Part shown: positions 1 through 8,436 of the stretch, piece by piece
Position numbering within the stretch: the first letter of the stretch is position 1
Layout: each line of letters starts with the position of its first letter
Source of the DNA: Pseudothauera nasutitermitis
GTDB taxonomy: Bacteria; Pseudomonadota; Gammaproteobacteria; Burkholderiales; Rhodocyclaceae
Direction: 5' to 3'
Assembly (NCBI RefSeq): GCF_004801295.1
Contig: NZ_SSOC01000003.1
Location: 310,001-374,000, forward strand
Length of the DNA: 64,000 nucleotides
Position numbers and translations under genes: made by a program
Notes under the pieces: generated by a model
Database searches by the model: none
Seen by the model: the letters and a program-made list of their open reading frames with translations, nothing else
What the model was told of the DNA's origin: nothing

Positions 1-53
1 GTAACGGATGACGCTCAATGCACACACGGAAACGCCGGCCTATCGCATTCGCG

Positions 54-320
54 TCAGGCTAGTCCGGGGCCGACCATCTTCAACGCGAGCTTGATGGAGA
101 CCCGGGTGGCGGGCGAGCTTTGGTGTTCATCGGCCACGGCCAACCCGACGCGGCGTGCCGCATTGGGCAGCAAGGGGCGGCTGACGTACTGGGCACCGTT
201 GTTCGGCGGCAAGGCCGATTCGGCCAGAATGGTGACGCCATCGCCGCGCGAGACGGTAGCCAGCGTCGTGAGCAACTGGGAGGTCCGGTACCCATGCTGC
301 TGGGTGGTGCATTGATCATC
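54..320 (-). pseudogene. LysR-family regulator remnant (effector-domain C-terminus)
   Basis: The minus-strand frame ending at the TGA at 54-56 reads like the last 75-80 residues of a LysR effector-binding domain: a stretch TLATVSRGDGVTILAESALP, then a PLLPNAARRVGLAV segment and an SPATRVSIKLAL helix near the end. That matches the usual LysR ending (vaaGlGvallPe...rpL...r.iglv...splspa). No helix-turn-helix or plausible start is visible upstream in the same frame, and about 220 residues of a normal LysR protein are missing. I read this as a decayed fragment rather than a working gene. The identification rests on motif resemblance only. Confidence 0.4.
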
Positions 321-551
321 GGCGGAATCATCGTGTGCAACCGGATGCCGGCTCCCGCCCGGCCTGCTCATCCGGAAACCGAAGCCAAATCCTGAACGCG
401 GCGGGTTTCCACCCCTGACGCAGTGCATTCTGGCCGGCCTCCACCGGCACCAGCCGTTCGGCCCCGCACCGTGCCTTGCAGATGGCGCGCGGCTGGCGCC
501 GGAACAGGAATCCGGCACCGGTCCACACGCCCGCAATAACACGCCCTGGCG
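321..551. other. no recognisable gene
   Basis: This stretch lies between the LysR remnant and the end of the methyltransferase gene. Its open frames have no start with a ribosome-binding site and no family motif that I recognise. It is probably degraded sequence belonging to the same remnant locus. Confidence 0.4.
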
Positions 552-1196
552 CTATGGCTGCCGCTTGCAGGTGATCGACAGCCCTGCCCGGCTGCGCGTG
601 TCGATCGTCGTGACGGCATCCGGCACGCTGCGGACGTGGTCGAGAAACTCGCGGATGCCGAGCTGATTCATCGACACGTTGTGCGCGGTGAAACAACCGC
701 CGGGCACGATCTTCGGCCACAGTGCATCGAAGTAGTTGGTGTACCAGTCCTTGTCCGCGTCGGAGAACACGAAATCGATCGGCCCCTCCAGTTGCGGCAC
801 GAGGTCGTGCGCATTGGCCAGCCGCGCATCGATGACGTGGTCCAACCCTGCCGTCGCGAAATTCTCGACCGCGATGCCGTGGCGCCGCGGGTCGATCTCG
901 ATGGTGGTCAGACGGCCGCCGGTCCGACCCAGCGCCCAGCCGATCCAGATCGCGGAGTGGCCGGTCGAGGTACCGATCTCTACGGCGTTGCGAAAGCCGT
1001 TGGCAACGATCAGTTCGTACAGCGTGCGTCCGTCCACCTCCGGCACGTTCAGATCCCGCCAGGTACCTTGGCGTTCAGCGAGGAAAGCCTGCACGCGCCG
1101 GTCGAGTTCGGTATCGACAGCGGGCTGCGCCGTTGCAGCGGTCGGCACGATCAAGGCGGTGAACAGGACGATGACGATGCGGGCGAGGCGGATCAT
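552..1196 (-). CDS. exported class I SAM O-methyltransferase
   Basis: The 214-residue protein is a member of the catechol/caffeoyl-CoA O-methyltransferase-like family, which transfers a methyl group from S-adenosylmethionine to a small hydroxylated acceptor. Residues 1-23 form a signal peptide (hydrophobic core, ATA cleavage site), so it probably acts in the periplasm, which is unusual for a SAM enzyme. SAM motif I (VEIGTSTGH) lies at 72-80, an acidic ribose-binding Glu is near 100, and the family signature DFVFSDADKDWY lies at 141-152. The start was chosen because GGGAG stands just upstream and because it begins exactly at the signal peptide. A longer frame upstream is Arg/Pro-rich and non-homologous. 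The substrate is unknown. Confidence 0.75.
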   Translation of the reverse strand: MIRLARIVIVLFTALIVPTAATAQPAVDTELDRRVQAFLAERQGTWRDLNVPEVDGRTLYELIVANGFRNAVEIGTSTGHSAIWIGWALGRTGGRLTTIEIDPRRHGIAVENFATAGLDHVIDARLANAHDLVPQLEGPIDFVFSDADKDWYTNYFDALWPKIVPGGCFTAHNVSMNQLGIREFLDHVRSVPDAVTTIDTRSRAGLSITCKRQP

Positions 1197-1332
1197 GGGC
1201 GACTCCCAGCGTTGGTGGTGGTGCGGGATTGGAACGTCGGGCCGCCCTGGTGTTCCCTCCCCTCTCCGACGCCTCGGCCGCTCGCTACCGCAGCATGCCT
1301 CATGACGAGGATCGGTGCATCCCGCGTGCAGG

Positions 1333-1602
1333 CTATTCCTCAAACTCCTGCTGGCTGCGCGGCGCCTGTGGGCATTGCGTATCCAGCGACGCGCGGTACT
1401 TCACGCAGCCGCGCATGAACTGCGGCCAGTCGGGCACGGTCGGGACGGACTCCCGCTTTTCGGGGAGCAAGGCCCACAGCTGCGGGTGATACCAGCACAG
1501 GTCATGACCTGACGTGTCACGGTGGGTGCGAATACCCGCACGCAGCTTCTTCACTTCCGCGATCAGCTGTTCACGGTCCATCGTATCGAGATCGCTGTCC
1601 AT
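1333..1602 (-). CDS. conserved hypothetical protein, about 89 aa
   Basis: This small cytoplasmic protein has an N-terminal charged helix (MDREQLIAEVKKLRAGIRTH) and a tryptophan/proline-rich core (WYHPQLW, VPDWPQFMRGC). Its sequence looks like genuine protein: balanced composition, a helix, then conserved-looking aromatic motifs. I do not recognise a family with a known function. It lies just downstream of the LysE-type exporter gene on the same strand. In-frame ATGs at 1620 and 1635 are alternative starts; the one at 1635 sits three bases after the exporter stop codon and would allow translational coupling. Confidence 0.6.
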   Translation of the reverse strand: MDSDLDTMDREQLIAEVKKLRAGIRTHRDTSGHDLCWYHPQLWALLPEKRESVPTVPDWPQFMRGCVKYRASLDTQCPQAPRSQQEFEE

Positions 1603-1638
1603 GGAATGAGCCTGTTTCATTGTTGTGGCATGCATGGG

Positions 1639-2283
1639 TCACGCGGCGCCGGCCGCCTTCTTCGACAGCAGCAGACCGCCGCCGGCAAAGCCGAGCAGAG
1701 AGGCACATGCCCGGTTGAAGAGGCGCTCGCGTGCCGGCACGGCGAACCACTTGCCCAGATGCGATCCCATGTAGGCATATGCGGCGATGGCGACCCATTC
1801 CAGCACCAGAAAGAACGAACCGAGGATGACGAACTGGGGGGCGGCGGCTTCTGCCGGGTTGACGAACTGGGGCAGGAAGGCCGTGAAGATCAGAATGGCC
1901 TTGGGATTCCCGGCAGCCACCATGAACTCCTGTCTGGTCAGGCGCCACAGGCTGGCGAGCCGCATGCTGCCCGCGGTGGTGCTGACCTGCAAACCGGCAA
2001 CGGGCGCACGCCAGAGCTGTATCGCCAGGTAGAACAGGTATAGCGCACCGATCACTTTGACGACGGTGAAGGCCAGGGCTGAGGCTTGCAGGATGACCGC
2101 CAGTCCCGAGGCCGCAATGGCAATCATGCCGACGAACGCGGCCAGGCGGCCGATGCCCGCCATGCAGGCCGCCGCAAAGCCGAAACGGCTGGCATTGGAT
2201 ACGGAAAGCAGGTTGTTTGGACCGGGCGCCATGTTCAATGCAAAACAGGCGGGAACAAACACCAGGAGCATTTCTGGCGACAT
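1639..2283 (-). CDS. LysE/RhtB-family amino-acid exporter
   Basis: The 214-residue inner-membrane protein belongs to the LysE/RhtB translocator family, which exports amino acids or their analogues using the proton gradient. The family signature MAPGPNNL is at residues 18-25. About five or six hydrophobic segments follow, including a long pair around residues 40-105 and a C-terminal one ending in a GGGLLLSKKA tail. A central NPKAILIF segment is also typical. The ATG at 2283 was chosen because AGGAAT lies a few bases upstream and because the family starts right at the first membrane helix. The exported compound cannot be told from sequence. Confidence 0.85.
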   Translation of the reverse strand: MSPEMLLVFVPACFALNMAPGPNNLLSVSNASRFGFAAACMAGIGRLAAFVGMIAIAASGLAVILQASALAFTVVKVIGALYLFYLAIQLWRAPVAGLQVSTTAGSMRLASLWRLTRQEFMVAAGNPKAILIFTAFLPQFVNPAEAAAPQFVILGSFFLVLEWVAIAAYAYMGSHLGKWFAVPARERLFNRACASLLGFAGGGLLLSKKAAGAA

Positions 2284-2466
2284 GGGGCAATTCCTATTGC
2301 ACTTGGGCACTGCACTCGGTTGGCAGTTGCCCGCAATTTTACGGTGTAGTGCCGATTGCGTTGTGCGTACTACTCGGTCCGCCACCGTATCAGGGTCTGT
2401 TCGACAGCGCGCACAGCAGCGGCCGGACTCTTGACCCAGACCGCCCACATCCCCCTTCGCAGTGGC

Positions 2467-2493
2467 TAAAGTCTCCCACAGAATGACCGATAC
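2467..2493 (+). promoter_or_regulatory. sigma-28 (FliA)-type promoter for the chemoreceptor gene
   Basis: TAAA at 2467-2470 and ACCGATAC at 2486-2493 are separated by exactly 15 bases. This matches the flagellar sigma factor consensus TAAA-N15-GCCGATAA at 10 of 12 positions. It lies 35 bases upstream of the chosen chemoreceptor start, as expected for a late chemotaxis gene. Confidence 0.65.
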
Positions 2494-2527
2494 ACTGTCA
2501 TATCAACCAGCTCTGCCAGGCTTCACC

Positions 2528-4399
2528 ATGAAATCCATCAAGACCACTGTCATCGCGTTGCTGCTCGCCGTACTCGCACTGACCTCGATCATCCTGCTCA
2601 CCATCTCCACCCTGCAGTTGCGCGCCCAGTTGCTGGATTCCGTGGCGTCTTCGACCCGCCTCGCCGCCACGAGCTACGGTGACGCCATCGCGCAATGGGC
2701 GGCCACCCGCCGGCGTGTAGTGGAAGCGCTGGAGCCAATCCTCTTCGACGACGACCCGCTCCCCTTCTTCAAACAGGCCGAGGCGGGGACTGGCCTGGAT
2801 CTGGTATTTGCCGGGTACGCGGACAGGCACTATCTGTTCTCCAAGCCGCGCAGCAATACGGCGGACTACGATCCCACCGCGCGCTCCTGGTACAAGACCG
2901 CCGTGGCCAAGGGTGAATCGACCATCACCGCCCCCTACATCGATTCAGCCAAAAATCTGGTCATCAGCTTCGTCACCCCGGTCATGCGCGGCGGCAGCGT
3001 TGCGGCGGTCATCGGGGCGGACGTATCGATCAAGGAAGTCGTCGACACCGTCAGTTCGCTGAAGCTGGACGGCGGCTATGCGATGCTGGTGTCGAGGGAC
3101 GGCAAGATCATCGCCCACCCCGATGTGACGCTCACCCTCAAGGAACTATCGAGCGTTTCAGCCGAATTGGCAGGCAACACTAGCCAACTGGGCCACGCAC
3201 CGGACGGGCTGGTCGAACTGCCGGTAAGCGGCAAACCAAGTTACGTGACCTGGCAACCGGTTTCCGGAACAGACTGGACGCTGGTCCTGATCGTCGACCA
3301 GACGGTGGTCAGCGACCCACTGACCGCCCTGCTGCTGAAGACCGGTGTCGTCGTCGCCCTCGTCGCCCTGCTCCTCGGCGGCGGCGCGGTCGTGCTGCTG
3401 CAGAACATCCTTGGCGGGCTCACCAAGATCCGCGATGCGATGCGCGCGATTGCCGGCGGCGGCGGCGACCTGACCCGCCGGATCGACGTCGATGGACAGA
3501 ACGAAGTCGGTGGAACGGCCGCCGCGTTCAACGATTTCATCGGCGGCCTGCGCAACACCTTCGGCACCCTGCACGCCGAGGTGGCAAACCTGGTCGATGG
3601 CGTCAAGCAACTCGATCAGCGTATCGACAGCATCGCGGGTGACTCCCTGGCGCTGTCGGACATTTCCAGCAGCAACGCGGCCAGCATCGAGGAAATCACC
3701 GTCAGCATCGCCCACATCGCCGACAACACCGCCGATGCCGAGACGCTCGCCGGCGAAACGGGACAGCTCACGCAGCAGACCGCCAGCCAAGTATCGTCCA
3801 TCGTCGAAGAGATCGCTGCTTCCGCCGCGCAGGTGAAAAACATGGCCGAATCGCTGAAAGGGCTGGCCGAGCGCTCGACAGAAATCGAGAGTATCGTCGG
3901 CGTGATCCGGGAGATCGCCGACCAGACGAACCTGCTCGCGCTCAATGCGGCCATCGAAGCCGCCCGTGCCGGTGAGCAGGGACGCGGCTTCGCCGTGGTG
4001 GCCGATGAGGTGCGCAAGCTGGCCGAACGCACCGGCACGGCTACCCTGGAGATTTCCGGCAAATTGGGGGCAATCCGCAAGGAAACCGATGCCGCGGTCG
4101 ACAAGATGCATACGACTGTCGAGACGGTCGAGCACAACGTGCAGCGCAGCGAACAAGCCTCCCGGCTGGTCGAAGAGATTCATGCGAAGATCGAACACGT
4201 CTCGCAGCGCATGTCCGAAATCGCCTTGTCCGTGGCGGAACAGCGCAGTGCCACGACCGCCATGGCGCAGAGCACCGAAGGGATCAGCTCCCGGGTACAT
4301 GAAACCGATGCGGCAATCCAGGGCACCCGTGAAACCCTGCACGCCCTTGCGGAAACTGCAGGGCGCGCCGGCACGCTGCTGAACCGGTTCCGCACCTGA
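2528..4399 (+). CDS. methyl-accepting chemotaxis protein (dCache sensor)
   Basis: The 623-residue chemoreceptor has a membrane anchor at 7-29, a periplasmic dCache-type ligand domain at about 35-265 (including a FSKPRSN...[10 protein letters not shown] segment typical of Cache domains), a second membrane helix at about 267-291 and a HAMP domain to about 345. The cytoplasmic signalling coiled coil carries the highly conserved hairpin tip [20 protein letters not shown] at about 460-480. It would relay ligand binding to CheA/CheW and steer flagellar rotation. The start at MKSIK was preferred over an upstream ATG because it begins just before the anchor and lies downstream of the FliA-type promoter. 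The ligand is unknown; dCache domains often bind amino or organic acids. Confidence 0.92.
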   Translation: MKSIKTTVIALLLAVLALTSIILLTISTLQLRAQLLDSVASSTRLAATSYGDAIAQWAATRRRVVEALEPILFDDDPLPFFKQAEAGTGLDLVFAGYADRHYLFSKPRSNTADYDPTARSWYKTAVAKGESTITAPYIDSAKNLVISFVTPVMRGGSVAAVIGADVSIKEVVDTVSSLKLDGGYAMLVSRDGKIIAHPDVTLTLKELSSVSAELAGNTSQLGHAPDGLVELPVSGKPSYVTWQPVSGTDWTLVLIVDQTVVSDPLTALLLKTGVVVALVALLLGGGAVVLLQNILGGLTKIRDAMRAIAGGGGDLTRRIDVDGQNEVGGTAAAFNDFIGGLRNTFGTLHAEVANLVDGVKQLDQRIDSIAGDSLALSDISSSNAASIEEITVSIAHIADNTADAETLAGETGQLTQQTASQVSSIVEEIAASAAQVKNMAESLKGLAERSTEIESIVGVIREIADQTNLLALNAAIEAARAGEQGRGFAVVADEVRKLAERTGTATLEISGKLGAIRKETDAAVDKMHTTVETVEHNVQRSEQASRLVEEIHAKIEHVSQRMSEIALSVAEQRSATTAMAQSTEGISSRVHETDAAIQGTRETLHALAETAGRAGTLLNRFRT

Positions 4400-4420
4400 C
4401 CCAGTTCCACCGTGCCAGCA

Positions 4421-4608
4421 CATTCATGCGGATGCCGGCGGCGCACGCCACCAGATAGTAGGCGTACTCGATACGGCGGTAGTGCCCGGTTCCTGGTCCG
4501 TACCCATACCGTCGGACTTGAGCAGCCAGCGCTCGAAGCCGTCGCGCACATCCAGTTGGCCGGGACGCATCTCCCCGTCTGCGGATGCAAGGCGATGACA
4601 GCCTTACC
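4421..4608 (-). pseudogene. HipA-like kinase fragment, frameshifted
   Basis: The minus strand downstream of the chemoreceptor encodes, in three successive frames, pieces typical of the HipA serine/threonine kinase toxin family. They are GKAVIALHPQTG, then GEMRPGQLDVRDGFERWLLK with SDGMGTDQ, then YRRIEYAYYLVACAAGI. Known HipA proteins contain this order (KAVIA..., GFEHWLLKFDGV..., gRIEYAYhLMA.AAGIeM). A one-base loss in the G run near 4575 separates the first two pieces and another shift separates the third. The catalytic region further downstream and the N-terminal part are absent. It overlaps the last bases of the MmgE/PrpD gene and is clearly non-functional. Confidence 0.6.
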
Positions 4609-6004
4609 CCACCAGTTCAACCGAACTGCGCAGATGCCCATGCCAGCGTGCATCACCCAGCATCGACTCGGCCCATTCGCGCGGCCTCGCGACCTTAGCG
4701 CTCATGTTGCCACACGCCTTGGCGACGATCTCGGCTTCGTTCATGGGCCTGGCCGAGCTTCCCAACGGGACACTCAGTTCCTGGGTCACAGCCTGGCCAT
4801 CCCGGTGGCGTACCGTCACCCGGGCCCCAGGCTGCCGTCCAGGGCCGCCCATGCGTTGCTCGAAAAACGGATCGACGACCGCCCTGACCTTGGACATCAC
4901 ATCCCGCACGCGGGCATCCCGCATGATCTCTTCGGCGTACCAGTCCGCGCCGGGGAACAGGCGCAGGGCGACGGTGGCCAGGGTGTAGGGCAGGCTGAAC
5001 TGCGCATCCGCGGGACTACCCGGCGCCATGTCCATGAAGTCCTCGGCCAACCGGGCGAACGTCCGGACTTCGATCTCATCGATCTCTTCCGCCTGCCACC
5101 CGGTATTCCGCACGATGGTTTCCATGCACTCCAGGGCGCAGGCTAGCCACCGGCAGGCCGGGTATCGCTTGAAGCTGCCGTGGCCGATGTACCACTGCTC
5201 CCCCAGGCCGCGCATGAGCACCTCGGGATCGAAACGGTCTGAGCCGATCATGCGCCAATAGCCTTGGGGACCGTCGAACACATCCCGGCTGCCGACGAAG
5301 CCGAGTTGCGCCAGCAAGGCTGCCTGCACGCCGGCCTGGGCGGCCGAGGCCACACCGTCCTTGAGCGTGACCAGCGGGCGGGCGTGCCAGTTGTATTTGT
5401 GCAGACTGGGAAGACAGGTGAAGGCCGCGGCCAGCCCCACCGCCTGACCGAGCAGGTCGTCGCTCAACCCAAGAATCCGTCCGCCCACCACCGCTGCACC
5501 GATGGCCTGGTGCTGCGCCACGCCATAGACCTGGGCAAAGCGCTCCGCGCTCGGCTGCAGCGCATGGATCAGGCGGTTATTGACCTCGAAGCCCGCCGCC
5601 AGGGCGGAGAGCAAGACCTGCCCCTCCACCACGCACGGAGATTGATCCAGCGCCGCCATGGCCGCCGACACCAGGGTGGCGCCCGGATGGCCCAGCCCCT
5701 TGCCGTCGATTTCCACTCCATCGTCATGATCCAGGCCATTGATGAGCATCGCGTTGGCGAACGCGGCGGCGGGCGCCGAATACTGCCGCCGTACGCCGAA
5801 AACATGGCAGTTGCCGTGCCCGCCGAGCAGCCCGGCAGCATCGCGGGCCAGGCTTGCGGCCGCGGTTCCGCTTGCGGCCCAGCCACAGCCGAGCGCATCG
5901 AGCAGGTGGAGCTTGAGCTTGTGCAGGATGGGCTCCGGCACGCGGTCGATGGTCAGTTCGTGGGCAAACCGGACGAGCTGACAGGTCACACTGTCGAATG
6001 TCAT
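4604..6004 (-). CDS. MmgE/PrpD family protein (dehydratase/isomerase/epimerase fold)
   Basis: The 466-residue cytoplasmic protein has the MmgE/PrpD layout. The N-terminal all-helical part includes HKLKLHLLDALGCGWAASGT, GLDHDDGVEI and HPGATLVSAAMA; the C-terminal half includes HKYNWHARPLVTLKDG, IGHGSFKRYPACRW and FSLPYTLA. The family includes 2-methylcitrate dehydratase, cis-aconitate decarboxylase and iminodisuccinate epimerase. It is the last gene of an amino-acid-type ABC importer operon, 80 bp after the permease, so it probably acts on the imported compound. The ATG at 6004 begins the family N-terminus (MTFDSVTCQLVRFAHEL); the open frame extends upstream only as a shadow of the permease. 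Exact reaction unknown. Confidence 0.82.
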   Translation of the reverse strand: MTFDSVTCQLVRFAHELTIDRVPEPILHKLKLHLLDALGCGWAASGTAAASLARDAAGLLGGHGNCHVFGVRRQYSAPAAAFANAMLINGLDHDDGVEIDGKGLGHPGATLVSAAMAALDQSPCVVEGQVLLSALAAGFEVNNRLIHALQPSAERFAQVYGVAQHQAIGAAVVGGRILGLSDDLLGQAVGLAAAFTCLPSLHKYNWHARPLVTLKDGVASAAQAGVQAALLAQLGFVGSRDVFDGPQGYWRMIGSDRFDPEVLMRGLGEQWYIGHGSFKRYPACRWLACALECMETIVRNTGWQAEEIDEIEVRTFARLAEDFMDMAPGSPADAQFSLPYTLATVALRLFPGADWYAEEIMRDARVRDVMSKVRAVVDPFFEQRMGGPGRQPGARVTVRHRDGQAVTQELSVPLGSSARPMNEAEIVAKACGNMSAKVARPREWAESMLGDARWHGHLRSSVELVG

Positions 6005-6084
6005 GGCGTCGGGGAGTTGAAAGACAAGGAGATTGCTCCAGTGCCGGGCATGCTCCGCCGGTTCGGCTGACCGGTGCTGGAAAT

Positions 6085-6762
6085 TCAGCGCCGGAAATAG
6101 CGCCCGTGAATGCGCCGCTCGATGCTGCCGGCCAGCAGCGAGAGCGGCAGAATGGTCACCACGAAGAACAAGGCCACCAGGGTCAGCACCTCCAGCGGCC
6201 GGAATGTGGCCGTGCTCAGGCGCTGCCCCTCGTACAACAGCTCGCCGACCGCGATGTAGCTGCCCAGTACCGAGTTCTTGACCGCCATGACGGATTGCCC
6301 GACGAAGGCGGGCAGGATGCGCAGAAAGGCGATCGGTGCGGCCACACGCATCAGCGCCTTGAACGGCGTCATCCCCACCGCCAGCGCAGCCTCGACCAGC
6401 CCGTGATCGACGGACTGCAGGCCGGACCGGAAGATCTCCGCGAAGAACACGCTGCCGTACAGGCCCAGCGCCAGCACACAGGTCCAGTATGCCGACAGCT
6501 TCATGCCGGTGAGAATGGGCAGGCAGTAATAGGCCCACACCACCAGCACCAAGGGCGGCACGGCACGCACCACTTCGATGAGCGCCTGAACCGGCCAGCG
6601 GACCCAGCGCGAGTGTGCGGCGCGCAACGGCGCCAGGACCAGTCCGAGCGCCACCCCGATGGTGACGGAGAATGCCAGCACCCGCAGCGTCGTCAGCATG
6701 CCCTCGACCAGCACCCCCCGATACTGGAAGATCGCGTCGAAGTCCCATTGATACTCAGGCAT
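6085..6762 (-). CDS. amino-acid ABC transporter permease
   Basis: The 225-residue inner-membrane permease belongs to the polar amino-acid (HisMQ-type) family. It opens with a helix at about 18-45 (GMLTTLRVLAFSVTIGVALG), has further hydrophobic segments near 65-85 and 95-110, and carries the cytoplasmic coupling loop EAALAVGMTPFKALMRVAAP, the family EAA motif. A last helix lies near 190-212. Only one permease gene is present, so the channel is probably a homodimer. Its start overlaps the ATPase gene by 8 bases, indicating translational coupling in an operon that runs binding protein, ATPase, permease, MmgE/PrpD. Confidence 0.9.
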   Translation of the reverse strand: MPEYQWDFDAIFQYRGVLVEGMLTTLRVLAFSVTIGVALGLVLAPLRAAHSRWVRWPVQALIEVVRAVPPLVLVVWAYYCLPILTGMKLSAYWTCVLALGLYGSVFFAEIFRSGLQSVDHGLVEAALAVGMTPFKALMRVAAPIAFLRILPAFVGQSVMAVKNSVLGSYIAVGELLYEGQRLSTATFRPLEVLTLVALFFVVTILPLSLLAGSIERRIHGRYFRR

Positions 6763-7555
6763 GACCGATGTCCTCCAGCATCCGGACGGCGGCGCCCAGG
6801 AAACCGCGAACCGGCGAACCCGCCGGACGCGCCAGCAGCGCCGCGGGTGTTCCTCCGTCCGCCACCCGCCCCTGGTCGAGATACAGGATGCGATGGCAAA
6901 CCTCGAAAGCGAAACGCATCTCGTGCGTCACCACCAGCATGGTCGTACCACTGCGTGCCAAGTCGGTCATCACGGCCAGCACCTCGGCCACCAGTTCCGG
7001 GTCCAGGGCCGAGGTGGGCTCGTCGAACAAGATGAGCCGCGGCTGCATGGCGACCGCGCGTGCGATCGAGACACGCTGCTGCTGCCCGCCGGACAGCGTC
7101 ACCGGGTAGGAACCGGCCTTGGCCGCCAGGCCGATGCGCTCCAGAATCACCATCGCGCGGGAGGCGGCTTCCGCGTGCGGCACGCCCAGCACCGCGACCG
7201 GCCCTTCCATCACGTTCTGCAAGACGGTGCGGTGCGGCCACAGGTTGAAGTGCTGGAACACCATGCCCATGGCGGCACGCTGGCGTGCCAGTACGCGCGC
7301 CGGCACCGCTCTGCGTTGCCCCCCCTGGAAGCCGATCTCCTCGCCGTCGAGGCGGATGCGGCCGACATCCGGGCGCTCCAGCATGTTGAGGCAGCGCAGC
7401 AGCGTGGACTTTCCGGAACCGCTGCGCCCGATCAGGCCGATCACCTCGCCGGCCCGGACATCGAAAGAGATGTCGTCGAGCACCCGGCGACCGTGGAACG
7501 ACTTGCCCAGGCGCTCCACGCTCAACAGAGGTCGCGGCCCTCCGCCATCCGTCAC
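6755..7555 (-). CDS. amino-acid ABC transporter ATP-binding protein
   Basis: The 266-residue ATPase powers the importer. Walker A GRSGSGKST is at 43-51, the Q loop MVFQHFNLW near 98-105, the ABC signature LSGGQQQ at 154-160, Walker B LILFDEP at 174-180 and the switch His in VVTHE near 209. The FQHFNLWPH segment and overall length match GlnQ/HisP-type ATPases for polar amino acids. The start codon is GTG; its GTGA overlaps the stop of the binding-protein gene by four bases, a coupled arrangement that supports this start although no strong ribosome-binding site is visible. Confidence 0.92.
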   Translation of the reverse strand: MTDGGGPRPLLSVERLGKSFHGRRVLDDISFDVRAGEVIGLIGRSGSGKSTLLRCLNMLERPDVGRIRLDGEEIGFQGGQRRAVPARVLARQRAAMGMVFQHFNLWPHRTVLQNVMEGPVAVLGVPHAEAASRAMVILERIGLAAKAGSYPVTLSGGQQQRVSIARAVAMQPRLILFDEPTSALDPELVAEVLAVMTDLARSGTTMLVVTHEMRFAFEVCHRILYLDQGRVADGGTPAALLARPAGSPVRGFLGAAVRMLEDIGHA

Positions 7556-8343
7556 TTGGCCGCGGGCACGTACTTGGCCCAGATGCGGTCCAGCGTGCCT
7601 TCCTTGTCCAACGCCTCCAGCCGTTCGTCGAGCCAGTTGCGCAAGGCTTCACGATCCTTGGCGAGGCCGATGTTGGTGGCCTGCGCCTGGATCGGCGCCG
7701 GAAACACCGCGTGGCCGCGGCCGCGCCGTTCGATGTACAAGGCCATCTGGATGTCGTTGGTGAGCAGCGCATTGGCACGGCCGCTTTCCACTTCCAGTTG
7801 CATGGCTTCGCTGTTGGGCACGATAACCCACTGGGTGCGGGTCAGCTTCGGCTGCAGCAGGGTGACCGCGGCCGAGCCGTCGATGGCCGCAAGCCGGATC
7901 GCGGGGTCGTTGATGCCATCCCACGTCCGGTACCGCGACAGGTCATCCTCCAGGGTCAGCACCCCCATCTTGTGCGCACCGATTGGCCGGGTGAAGTCGA
8001 CGGCCCTGGCCCGCTCCGGCGTCTTGTTGAAGCCCCCCAGCAGATCGAAGCGGCCGGCCTGCAGACCCGCCGCGGCCGTTCCCCATTGAGTATCGACGTA
8101 CTCGATGGCGATGCCGCTCGGCTTGAAGATGGCCTGCGCCAGATCGGGAACGAGGCCGGTCCACTCATTGGTGCGCAGATCCTTCTGGTACCACGGCGGC
8201 GCGGACACCGCGCCGATACGCACGACGTCCCTGCCCAGAATACCCCGCAGGCTGTCCGCCGCCAGGGCCTGCGTTCCGCCCAGCGTGGCCCCGACCAGGG
8301 TGAAGGCGGCAAGGGAGGTCTTGATGAACGACAGCGCTTTCAT
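7552..8343 (-). CDS. amino-acid ABC transporter substrate-binding protein
   Basis: The 263-residue periplasmic binding protein of the SBP_bac_3 family delivers a polar amino acid or related organic acid to the permease. A signal peptide spans 1-28 (Lys near the start, hydrophobic core, QALA cleavage site). The mature part has the classic order VRIGAVSAPPWYQ, GLVPDLAQAIF, then GRFDLLGGFNKTPERA followed by VDFTRPI. The last is the family ligand signature, here with FNKTPERA. It is the first gene of the operon and diverges from a LysR regulator whose operator-like repeats lie in the intervening 93 bp. Confidence 0.9.
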   Translation of the reverse strand: MKALSFIKTSLAAFTLVGATLGGTQALAADSLRGILGRDVVRIGAVSAPPWYQKDLRTNEWTGLVPDLAQAIFKPSGIAIEYVDTQWGTAAAGLQAGRFDLLGGFNKTPERARAVDFTRPIGAHKMGVLTLEDDLSRYRTWDGINDPAIRLAAIDGSAAVTLLQPKLTRTQWVIVPNSEAMQLEVESGRANALLTNDIQMALYIERRGRGHAVFPAPIQAQATNIGLAKDREALRNWLDERLEALDKEGTLDRIWAKYVPAAK

Positions 8344-8374
8344 GACATACTCCAGAGTACATACATGGCGCCAG

Positions 8375-8400
8375 TTTATGAAGCGCAACACATTCATCAA
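8375..8400. promoter_or_regulatory. inverted repeat between importer operon and lysR gene
   Basis: TTTATGAA at 8375-8382 and TTCATCAA at 8393-8400 form near-perfect 8-base arms (7 of 8 pair, with ATGAA/TTCAT perfect) around a 10-base spacer. It lies 32 bases upstream of the binding-protein start and is a likely second regulator contact or activator site. Confidence 0.45.
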
Positions 8401-8405
8401 AATAC

Positions 8406-8420
8406 ATAATTTTGAATTAT
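8406..8420. promoter_or_regulatory. LysR-type operator (T-N11-A palindrome)
   Basis: ATAATT-TTG-AATTAT is a perfect 6-3-6 palindrome that contains a canonical LysR box, T at 8407, eleven bases, A at 8419. It lies 17 bases upstream of the lysR start, as expected for an autoregulatory recognition site that also controls the divergent importer operon. Confidence 0.6.
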
Positions 8421-8436
8421 ATATTCCCCATAAAGC

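Noticed and set aside
3158-4423. A 421-codon minus-strand frame inside the chemoreceptor gene
   Set aside because: It is an antisense shadow, typical of high-GC coding DNA, without ribosome-binding site or family motif.
6004-6748. A 714-codon open frame covering permease and MmgE/PrpD
   Set aside because: Its first 248 codons are out of frame with the true permease and have no family resemblance; only the part from 6004 is real.
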